Below, one piece after another: positions 1-6,137 of a stretch of DNA of 6,601 nt. The notes under the pieces are model-generated. The model was not told the origin of the DNA. It ran no database searches and worked only from the letters and a program-made list of their open reading frames with translations. A program made the position numbers and the translations under genes. The stretch lies in assembly GCA_020860885.1 (NCBI GenBank), contig JAJBTS010000151.1, positions 1 to 6,601 on the forward strand, read 5' to 3'. The stretch comes from Bacteroidales bacterium. GTDB lineage: Bacteria > Bacteroidota > Bacteroidia > Bacteroidales > Azobacteroidaceae. Every line of letters begins with the position of its first letter. Position 1 is the first letter of the stretch.

Positions 1-75
1 GTATAATTCAATACAAATTGTCATGCTTTGTTATACTTATATATCGAACAAATTATTTGCCAAAAAAGTTCTTTT

Positions 76-1350
76 TTAGTTTTCTTCAGAATATCTAATA
101 ATTGTTTGCTCCCTGTCAGGACCAACGGATACAATTTTGATATTTACAAGTAAGAACTCTTCTAAAAATGACAGATACGCATTGAATTCTTCCGGGAATT
201 CATTTTCTGACTGCATTTTTGTCATATCTGTTTGCCATCCGGGAAGTTCAATATATACTGGTTCTACATTATCTTCAATTTCAAATGGAAAGTCAGCTGT
301 TTCTACTCCGTCAATTTTATAAGCTACGCATGCTTTAATACTCTCAAATGAATCCAGTACATCGCTTTTCATCATAATCAACTGAGTTACACCATCGATC
401 ATAATTGCATAACGTAGTGCAACCAAGTCTATCCATCCGCAACGCCTGGGGCGACCGGTAACGGATCCGTATTCACGACCAATGTCACGCATTTTCTGGC
501 CTGTTTCATCAAATAATTCCGTAGGGAAAGGGCCGCTTCCTACACGAGTGCAATAAGCCTTGAATATTCCATATACTTCTCCTATTTTAGAAGGAGCAAC
601 GCCTAAGCCGGTACAAGCTCCTGCAGATATAGTGTTGGAAGAGGTAACATAAGGGTAAGATCCGAAATCAATATCCAGCATTGTTCCCTGAGCTCCTTCC
701 GCCAGTACTGTTTTTTTTATATTTAGTTCTTTATTGATGAAATGATCACTGTCGATTAATTTGAATCGTTGAATAGTTTTTATTCCTTCAAAGAAAGATT
801 TTTCCAGCGGAGCCAGATCGTAGTCATAATTCATTTGTTTGAGAAGCTGCTCATGGCGGGCAATTGCTTTTTTATATTTCTCTTCAAAATTATATTCAAT
901 ATCCCCTATCCTTAATCCGTTACGACTTACTTTATCTGTATAAGTCGGTCCGATTCCTTTTCCAGTGGTGCCAATTTTACTGCTTCCTTTCTGTGCTTCA
1001 TAAGCAGCATCCAGCAAACGATGAGTAGGAAGGATCAAATGAGCTTTTCTTGAAATATACAATCTTTTTGTAAGATCGTGGCCGGATTTCTCCAATGCTT
1101 CTACTTCTTCCTTGAAAAGAGTAGGATCTAAGACTACACCGTTGCCTATAATATTGATTTTATCTCCCTGAAAGATACCTGAAGGAATAGAGCGAAGAAC
1201 ATATTTCTGTCCTTGAAATTCCAATGTATGTCCTGCATTGGGACCTCCCTGAAATCGGGCTATAATATCGTAACCGGGGGTTAACACATCCACAATTTTT
1301 CCCTTACCTTCGTCTCCCCATTGAAGACCGAGTAATACATCAACTTTCAT
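76..1350 (-). CDS. purA: Adenylosuccinate synthase (PurA)
   Basis: Catalyses the GTP-dependent joining of IMP and aspartate to adenylosuccinate, the first committed step from IMP to AMP, in the cytoplasm. The 424-residue protein is full length for the family (about 420-430). The N-terminal phosphate-binding loop GDEGKGK lies at 12-18, including D13, the expected catalytic Asp. NAGHT at 38-42 supplies H41, the expected catalytic His. GTTGKGIGPTY at 127-137 and the GRPRRCGW segment at 299-306 are IMP/GTP-contact regions, and GPDREQTI at 410-417 is the C-terminal signature. The guanine-recognition motif, TKLD in E. coli, reads MKSD at 327-330; from memory this is usual in Bacteroidota. The ATG at 1350 is chosen because the conserved strand leading into the P-loop starts right after it. 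It begins nine bases after the stop of the Fur-family gene, so it is probably cotranscribed with it. Identification is essentially certain. Confidence 0.98.
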   Translation of the reverse strand: MKVDVLLGLQWGDEGKGKIVDVLTPGYDIIARFQGGPNAGHTLEFQGQKYVLRSIPSGIFQGDKINIIGNGVVLDPTLFKEEVEALEKSGHDLTKRLYISRKAHLILPTHRLLDAAYEAQKGSSKIGTTGKGIGPTYTDKVSRNGLRIGDIEYNFEEKYKKAIARHEQLLKQMNYDYDLAPLEKSFFEGIKTIQRFKLIDSDHFINKELNIKKTVLAEGAQGTMLDIDFGSYPYVTSSNTISAGACTGLGVAPSKIGEVYGIFKAYCTRVGSGPFPTELFDETGQKMRDIGREYGSVTGRPRRCGWIDLVALRYAIMIDGVTQLIMMKSDVLDSFESIKACVAYKIDGVETADFPFEIEDNVEPVYIELPGWQTDMTKMQSENEFPEEFNAYLSFLEEFLLVNIKIVSVGPDREQTIIRYSEEN

Positions 1351-1359
1351 TTGTCGTAT

Positions 1360-1842
1360 TTATTTATTAGTTTGCGTTTTTATTTGCTTTTTTAATTCCT
1401 TGCTACATTTGCTGCATAATCCATAAATATACAGACTGTAATGGGCTGGGGTAAAGCTCCGTATTTTCTTATTTTGTATGATTGTTTTTAATTCGGCATC
1501 TTTGTATTCCTGTACCTTATGGCAGTTGGAGCAGATTAAATGATGGTGAAAATCATTGTTGTAGGCTCTTTCATAAAAAGATAAATTTTGTCCGAACTGA
1601 TGTTTTAGAACGAGATTACATTCTAATAAGAGTTGCATGGTATTGTACAGTGTAGCACGGCTAACCCGGAAATTTCTTTCGTTCATAGCTTCATAAAGCG
1701 TTTCCATATCAAAATGTCGTGAATCTGTATATATAAGATCCAAGATAGCATATCTTTCCGGAGTCTTTCTGCATTTATGAGCGGTCAGATAATCGGTAAA
1801 TTTCTGCCTTACAATTTCCCGTATTTTATTTTCTTTATCCAT
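1360..1842 (-). CDS. Fur/PerR-family metal-dependent transcriptional regulator
   Basis: A dimeric repressor of the Fur family, expected to bind DNA when loaded with Fe(II), Mn(II) or Zn(II). The 160 residues contain a winged helix with recognition helix VSRATLYNT at about 60-68. A structural zinc site of two CxxC pairs is present (C104/C107 and C143/C146). The expected regulatory-metal ligands are H43, E91, H99, H101 and E112. E112 is Fur-like, because PerR has Asp there, whereas N67 after the helix Tyr is PerR-like, because Fur usually has Arg. An in-frame ATG exists at 1929, but the first 29 residues it would add do not resemble a Fur N-terminus. A promoter -7 box also lies inside that stretch, so I start at 1842. 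It is followed nine bases later by purA. Family assignment is firm; whether it senses iron, peroxide or another metal is open. Confidence 0.93.
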   Translation of the reverse strand: MDKENKIREIVRQKFTDYLTAHKCRKTPERYAILDLIYTDSRHFDMETLYEAMNERNFRVSRATLYNTMQLLLECNLVLKHQFGQNLSFYERAYNNDFHHHLICSNCHKVQEYKDAELKTIIQNKKIRSFTPAHYSLYIYGLCSKCSKELKKQIKTQTNK

Positions 1843-1865
1843 ACTGATGTTATTCCACCAGTGAA

Positions 1866-1897
1866 CAAAGATACAATATTCTAAGAATAATAGGAAA
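1866..1897 (-). promoter_or_regulatory. Probable promoter of the Fur-family gene and purA
   Basis: Read on the minus strand, TATCTTTG at 1873-1866 matches the Bacteroidota -7 consensus TAnnTTTG at all six fixed positions. Twenty bases further upstream TTTC (1897-1894) can serve as a -33 element (consensus TTTG). Transcription would begin near 1860, giving a leader of about 18 bases before the ATG at 1842. This placement rules out translation from the in-frame ATG at 1929 for transcripts from this promoter. Based on motif match and position only. Confidence 0.65.
1877..1889. promoter_or_regulatory. Candidate operator: 6-1-6 inverted repeat in the promoter spacer
   Basis: TATTCT-A-AGAATA is a perfect 6-1-6 palindrome. 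It sits in the spacer between the -7 and -33 elements of the promoter that serves the Fur-family gene. Fur-family operators are AT-rich inverted repeats of the 7-1-7 type and many family members repress themselves, so this is a plausible autoregulatory site. It does not match the classic Fur or PerR box base for base, and AT-rich DNA gives short palindromes by chance. The assignment is inference from symmetry and position. Confidence 0.4.
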
Positions 1898-2025
1898 TAT
1901 TTACAGGAAAACTCAATGGTTGAAGGCATTATATAGAATCCTTCAGATTGAAATAGTTTTACTTTATTATTTAGGTATCTATGAGATGTTAAGTGAAGAA
2001 GCTAATTAGTAGTTTATTAAAGCTT

Positions 2026-2682
2026 TTATATTAAATCTTCAAATTCAATCAAAAAATCCTCATACAATTCTTGTTTGAGATCGGTATTTAGCGAAGAGTC
2101 ATTTTTTATCTTTGATAAGACTTTTTGAGAATTAAGTTCTGATTTTCTTCCGAAATGTCTGAGAGAATTGAGAGCTGCATTTTTTAATAGTAGAGATTCT
2201 TTATTCAAAACTTGAAAAGCCTGTATAAAATATATATTTTCATCTTTCTCATTCAAAACTTTATTTTGTATGAATAAGCGGATGTACAATAAAAAACCGG
2301 ATAGCTGAATGTAAAAGAGGTCGGATTGTATCCATCTTTTGGCATATTCTTCAGCCTTGGGAATTTGGCAGAATAAATTCATCACGCATTGTTCGGCCAA
2401 TTCGACATTGTTTATTTCTTTAACCCATAATTCTGCCTGAGTAAATGATTCTGCATCCTGAATCATTGTTGCCAGAATTTTTAACTCGCGGTTGTCTTCT
2501 GCCCACATCTCCTCGGCCAAAGAGAGGTTAGGTGCATAGTCTTTTGCTATTTGACGTAATGTGATAATAGGGACACCAAAATTCATTTTATATTGTATGC
2601 CTTTTTCCCGCATGGAAGATGAAGAAGCTCCATCCCGGTGGAGATAGAGCTTCTTTCTTATTTCTTGTAATTGTTTGTTCAT
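2026..2682 (-). CDS. AlkD-fold HEAT-repeat protein (DNA alkylation repair protein family)
   Basis: A 218-residue, all-helical protein that fits the AlkD/AlkC-type 'DNA alkylation repair' family (PF08713). Its best family signature is FGVPIITLRQIAKDY at 35-49, followed by LAEEMWAEDNREL at about 55-67 and KILATMI at 68-74. The rest is amphipathic helices typical of HEAT-like repeats. There is no signal peptide, so it is cytoplasmic. True AlkD enzymes remove cationic alkylated bases using an active-site Trp, Asp and Arg. By my alignment the Trp-Asp segment here reads VELAE (93-97) and the Arg-Arg pair reads QL (126-127), so all three catalytic positions look altered. It may bind DNA or another partner without glycosylase activity. 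Its ATG shares one base with the stop of the upstream peptidase (TAATG), which implies coupled translation. Fold family is fairly sure; activity is not. Confidence 0.85.
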   Translation of the reverse strand: MNKQLQEIRKKLYLHRDGASSSSMREKGIQYKMNFGVPIITLRQIAKDYAPNLSLAEEMWAEDNRELKILATMIQDAESFTQAELWVKEINNVELAEQCVMNLFCQIPKAEEYAKRWIQSDLFYIQLSGFLLYIRLFIQNKVLNEKDENIYFIQAFQVLNKESLLLKNAALNSLRHFGRKSELNSQKVLSKIKNDSSLNTDLKQELYEDFLIEFEDLI

Positions 2683-4718
2683 TAGTCGTTGTACGTTGGC
2701 AGATGAGAATAATCTTTGGAATAACGCATCATTTGTTCTGCATAACCTTCTGTATAAGATATTTCAATCTCTTTGATATTTCCATCGGCATATTTAACCG
2801 CATTATAAACAGGATTCACAAAACCTTTATAGGGTGCGATATTTAATTTTTCATATCTTTCTTTAATTTCCTGATGCAATTCAGGATCGATTTTTACAGC
2901 ATATTTCTCAACGATTTCTTTAGCTCCTTCAAAATCTCCTTCCGATTTGATTCGTTGGATTTCAGCCAATAGATTACCGATCAAACTACGCATTTTTTCG
3001 TAGTTATTGATCTGTACATAGGTTTTATTGTTTTTCTTTATCAGCTCTACTACATTTTCAGCTTGTCCGTGTTCATATACCCAGCGTGCGATAAGAGCTC
3101 TGTTTCTCATGTGCGACTCTTCGATGTCTTTTCCCAGATCGATCCTTGATAGCTGAGTCATTAAGCCGTTCATCATGTATTTATAATACTCGGCTTTGTA
3201 CGCTTCTTTATCGTTAAGTAATCCCAGTTCCAACATTTTAGCATCTGCAATGTAATACAACCCGAATAAATCAGCCCGTGCTTCTTCGATGGTGGCGCCA
3301 TATATTTTTAATGCATCAGGATCCACATCCGGAAGTAGTTGTCCGGAACCATGTCCAAGGCATTCATGCAAATCAGTGTGTAAATTGTCTGTCTGAGCAC
3401 CAAATTTTTCCATTAAGTCTTTTTCGTATTCACAGCATACAAACTCTTCATTAAAACCGCTTCCGGCAGCAGCTTTATCATAAGCTTCAGTAATATTGGT
3501 AATGGTGACAGATTTAGACCCGTAATCTTTGCGTATCCAATTGGAATTTGGAAGATTGATACCGATAGGGGTTGCCGGATAACAATCTCCTCCTAATATG
3601 GACGCAGTAATTACTTTAGCAATCACTCCTTTTACTTTTTCTTTTTTGAATTGTGGAGCAATAGGAGAGTGGTCTTCGAACCATTGAGCGTTCTTACTGA
3701 TGAGTTCAGATACAGCCGTTGCTTCCGGATCTTTGAAATTTACTAAGGCTTCCCAGCTTGCCTTGATGCCTAAGGCATCTCCGTAGGTTTCTGTAAATCC
3801 GTTTACAAAATCGACCATAGAGTTCGTATCTTTTACCCAGGCAATGGAATATTCATCGTATTTCTTTAAATCTCCGGTCCGGTAATAATCAATCAATAAA
3901 TGAATAACCGATTCCTGTTGCTTATTCTCTGCATATTTGGCGGCTTCCTCCAGCCAATAAACGATTTTCTCAATGGCAGGAGAATATAAACCACCTATTT
4001 TGTATGTTTTTTCTACGAGTTGTCCGTTTTCTTTTACCAGCCGGCTGTTTAATCCGTAAGGAACAGGTGTTTTATCATTAGGATCTTTTTTTGCTGCATA
4101 AAATGATTCTACCTCCTGTTGGGTAACACCTTCACCGTAATAATTATTGGCGGAAGTCTGAATTACATCTACAGAGTGATCCTGATTTACTTTTTTAGCG
4201 TATAGATTAGGATCGAAGATAACCGGAATAATTTCTTGCAGGAAAGTATCGACCGATTGATTTTGACGTGTGGGTACCAGTGATGGTTCCAAACTTTTCA
4301 CGGCATCGATGAAGAAAGACTGGGAGAATTCGGGAAGAAATTTTTCTTCTCCATAATGGTGATGGATTCCATTGGAAAACCAAACCCTTTTCAGGTATAC
4401 TTCAAATGCTTTATAATCCGAAGTGGATTTATCTCCCTGGTAATTAGAATAAATAGCTTCCAGTGTTCTGCGGATTGCAAGATTGTATTTATTATTTTGA
4501 TCGAATAGTATGTCTCTTCCCTGAAGAGCTGCTTCGTTCAGGCAAAAAATCAACTTTTGTTGGTTGGAGGTCAAATTTTCCCATCCCTTTACTTGATAGC
4601 GAAGTATGCCAAGATCGGCAAACTTTTCTACATTGTAATTAAAATTATCTGTTTCGGTTTTTTTTTCCGAACAGGAAAGACATGTAATTGCAATCATAAA
4701 AATAAATATCTTTTTCAT
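2682..4718 (-). CDS. Dipeptidyl peptidase III (M49 zinc peptidase), probable lipoprotein
   Basis: A zinc exopeptidase that releases dipeptides from the N-terminus of short peptides. The 678 residues are close to the roughly 675 of Bacteroides thetaiotaomicron DPP III. The M49 zinc motif HECLGH lies at 451-456 (H451 and H456 as ligands, E452 as catalytic base). The second motif EEARAD lies at 478-483, with E479 as the expected third ligand. The cysteine inside the HExxGH motif is a feature of the Bacteroides enzymes; the human enzyme has HELLGH. The N-terminus (KK, a hydrophobic run to about residue 12, then CLSCSEKK) looks like a lipoprotein signal with C16 as the likely lipidated cysteine, although Cys at -3 is not typical. 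This places the enzyme in the envelope rather than the cytosol. The start at 4718 is supported by the signal peptide and by a -7 box about 40 bases upstream. The downstream AlkD-like gene overlaps it by one base. Confidence 0.95.
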   Translation of the reverse strand: MKKIFIFMIAITCLSCSEKKTETDNFNYNVEKFADLGILRYQVKGWENLTSNQQKLIFCLNEAALQGRDILFDQNNKYNLAIRRTLEAIYSNYQGDKSTSDYKAFEVYLKRVWFSNGIHHHYGEEKFLPEFSQSFFIDAVKSLEPSLVPTRQNQSVDTFLQEIIPVIFDPNLYAKKVNQDHSVDVIQTSANNYYGEGVTQQEVESFYAAKKDPNDKTPVPYGLNSRLVKENGQLVEKTYKIGGLYSPAIEKIVYWLEEAAKYAENKQQESVIHLLIDYYRTGDLKKYDEYSIAWVKDTNSMVDFVNGFTETYGDALGIKASWEALVNFKDPEATAVSELISKNAQWFEDHSPIAPQFKKEKVKGVIAKVITASILGGDCYPATPIGINLPNSNWIRKDYGSKSVTITNITEAYDKAAAGSGFNEEFVCCEYEKDLMEKFGAQTDNLHTDLHECLGHGSGQLLPDVDPDALKIYGATIEEARADLFGLYYIADAKMLELGLLNDKEAYKAEYYKYMMNGLMTQLSRIDLGKDIEESHMRNRALIARWVYEHGQAENVVELIKKNNKTYVQINNYEKMRSLIGNLLAEIQRIKSEGDFEGAKEIVEKYAVKIDPELHQEIKERYEKLNIAPYKGFVNPVYNAVKYADGNIKEIEISYTEGYAEQMMRYSKDYSHLPTYND

Positions 4719-4757
4719 ATTGATTAAATTAGTTATTTCATCTAGTTATAGAAAATA

Positions 4758-4787
4758 CAAAGGTAAATATTTTTGGCATTATTAAAG
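4758..4787 (-). promoter_or_regulatory. Probable promoter of the peptidase/AlkD-like operon
   Basis: On the minus strand TACCTTTG at 4765-4758 matches TAnnTTTG at all fixed positions. A weak -33-like TTTA or CTTT lies at 4787-4783, about 17 bases further upstream. The start point would be near 4752, with a leader of about 33 bases before the ATG at 4718. The remaining bases up to 4858 should hold the promoter of the divergent oxidoreductase, but I see no convincing TAnnTTTG on the plus strand there. Confidence 0.6.
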
Positions 4788-4858
4788 AGGAAAGTCCTAG
4801 ATAATGCAAACCAATAAATGCAATGATTTGTTATAATCCTATTAATTATTGCACAATT

Positions 4859-6064
4859 ATGGAATTATATGCAGGTTTACCTTATTGGCGGGTGAAAAAT
4901 TCATTGGATGATTATTTTCAACCTTTATACAGTGATTATTCTACAGAAGTAGCCATTATCGGATCTGGTATTACAGGAGCATTAGTTGCTCATGAATTAT
5001 GTAAAGCAGGAATAAAATGTTGCGTTGTGGATAAAAGGTCTATTGGAACAGGTAGTTCTTCTGCGAGCACTGCTTTATTACAGTACGAAATAGATGTTCC
5101 TTTGTATAAAATGGCAAAAATGTTGGGTGAAGAGCGAGCTGTATTGGCTTATCAATCCTGTTTGCAGGGTATTTCGGATATCGAGAAAGTATTCAGGGAA
5201 ATTAATTACAATCCGGATTTCGAAAGGGTTCCAAGTGTTTATTATGCGAATAGCAGACACGACTATTCTATGTTACAAAAAGAATATGAAATAAGGAAGA
5301 AGCATCGTCTGCCTGTAGAGTTCATAGAAAGTAGAGACTTGAAGAAAAAAATAGGAATTAAAGCAAAAGGAGCGTTAATGAATGAGGAATCGGCACAGAT
5401 AGATACATATCTGGCCAGTGTTTCTTTGTTGGAGTTTCACAGGAAAAAGTCTGATCTGGATATTTTTACTCATACGGAAATAGCAAATTGGAAAGAAAAC
5501 CCGGATGGATATGAATTGATTACCCATACAAATAAAAAGATAAAATGTAAATATGTTGTTGTAGCGGCAGGTTTTGAAGCTGGTAAGTTTTTACCGAAAC
5601 AAGTTATGGAATTAACTTCTACCTATGCAATTGTTTCTCAGCCGGTAGAAAAAGAACTTATCTGGTGGAGAAAAAGTTTGCTCTGGGAAACTAAAGATCC
5701 TTATTTATACATTCGTACGGACCGGGACCACAGAATCCTTATCGGAGGAGAAGATGATGATTTCAGTGATCCGGCAAAAAGAGACCGGGCTTTGCATAAA
5801 AAAGCAAAAATACTGGAGAAGAAATTCAGGAAATTATTTCCGGATATTCCTTTTAAAACGGATATGATGTGGTGTGGGACTTTTAGTTCTACAGAAGACG
5901 GATTGCCTTACATTGGTACATGGCCGGGAAAAGAAAATATGTTTTTTGTATTAGGATATGGAGGAAATGGTATAACTTTTAGTATCAATGCTGCACAGAT
6001 GATTTTGAACAGCTTAAAAGGGAAAAAAGATGAAAGATACAAAGTATTCGGTTTTGAAAGATAG
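4859..6064 (+). CDS. FAD-dependent oxidoreductase, DAO (glycine oxidase/DadA-like) family
   Basis: A 401-residue flavoprotein of the DAO superfamily (PF01266), which oxidises amines or amino acids. The N-terminal Rossmann fold shows the dinucleotide-binding GSGITG at 35-40 and the strand-2 end VVDKR at 56-60, with a Ser-rich GTGSSSAS loop at 63-70. Near the C-terminus, DGLPYIG and GYGGNGITFS are the usual FAD-contacting segments. The opening MELYAGLPYW resembles the N-termini of Bacteroidota homologues and of the FAD part of Bacillus YhfW. YhfW carries a C-terminal Rieske domain, which is absent here: the protein ends soon after the FAD domain with FGFER. An upstream in-frame ATG at 4823 would add twelve residues, but I prefer 4859 because the conserved N-terminus begins there. 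There is no signal peptide. It is divergent from the peptidase gene and stands alone on its strand. The substrate cannot be told from the sequence. Confidence 0.88.
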   Translation: MELYAGLPYWRVKNSLDDYFQPLYSDYSTEVAIIGSGITGALVAHELCKAGIKCCVVDKRSIGTGSSSASTALLQYEIDVPLYKMAKMLGEERAVLAYQSCLQGISDIEKVFREINYNPDFERVPSVYYANSRHDYSMLQKEYEIRKKHRLPVEFIESRDLKKKIGIKAKGALMNEESAQIDTYLASVSLLEFHRKKSDLDIFTHTEIANWKENPDGYELITHTNKKIKCKYVVVAAGFEAGKFLPKQVMELTSTYAIVSQPVEKELIWWRKSLLWETKDPYLYIRTDRDHRILIGGEDDDFSDPAKRDRALHKKAKILEKKFRKLFPDIPFKTDMMWCGTFSSTEDGLPYIGTWPGKENMFFVLGYGGNGITFSINAAQMILNSLKGKKDERYKVFGFER

Positions 6065-6083
6065 CTTTTAATAAATTAAAGAC

Positions 6084-6120
6084 ACAATAAAGGCTGAACT
6101 TCAAGTTCAGCCTTTATTGT
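6084..6120. terminator. Bidirectional hairpin terminator between convergent genes
   Basis: Bases 6084-6100 and 6104-6120 are perfect reverse complements, giving a 17-bp stem around a three-base loop (TCA). The stem has a GGCTGAAC core flanked by A/T-rich ends. It lies 19 bases after the stop of the FAD oxidoreductase and 17 bases after the stop of the convergent outer-membrane gene, so it can end transcripts from both sides. T-rich sequence follows on the minus-strand side; the plus-strand side has its T residues only inside the stem. Confidence 0.88.
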
Positions 6121-6137
6121 CGGATGACATTTAATAT

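Noticed and set aside
1..36. GTATAA (1-6) and TTATAC (31-36) as arms of a structured element downstream of purA
   Set aside because: Six-base AT arms separated by 24 bases are expected by chance in this base composition.
62..77. AAAAAAG-TT-CTTTTTT at the purA stop as a terminator
   Set aside because: The stem is almost all A-T with a two-base loop and overlaps the stop codon; it would not form a stable hairpin.
23..79. 18-codon plus-strand open frame left of purA
   Set aside because: It is short, AT-driven, lacks a promoter or ribosome site and runs into the antisense of purA.
137..322. Plus-strand open frame of 61 codons opposite purA
   Set aside because: It is antisense to a strongly conserved enzyme, has low-complexity Ser-rich content and no recognisable domain or promoter.
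1921..1945. Inverted repeat TGAAGG...CCTTCA with 13 bases between the arms, between the AlkD-like gene and the regulator promoter
   Set aside because: The arms are only 6 bp, the spacer does not pair further and no T-run follows, so it is too weak to call a terminator or operator.
2619..2846. Plus-strand open frame of 75 codons spanning the peptidase/AlkD-like junction
   Set aside because: It lies opposite two well-supported genes and its hydrophobic translation reflects the complement of their codons. No start signal is visible.
4766..4858. Plus-strand promoter for the FAD oxidoreductase
   Set aside because: TTTG at 4772-4775 with TAGATAAT at 4798-4805, and ATGATTTG at 4823-4830, are only partial matches to the Bacteroidota consensus; neither is good enough to annotate.
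5078..5294. Open frames on both strands inside the FAD oxidoreductase gene
   Set aside because: They are out of frame with, or antisense to, the conserved FAD-domain gene and show no family features.
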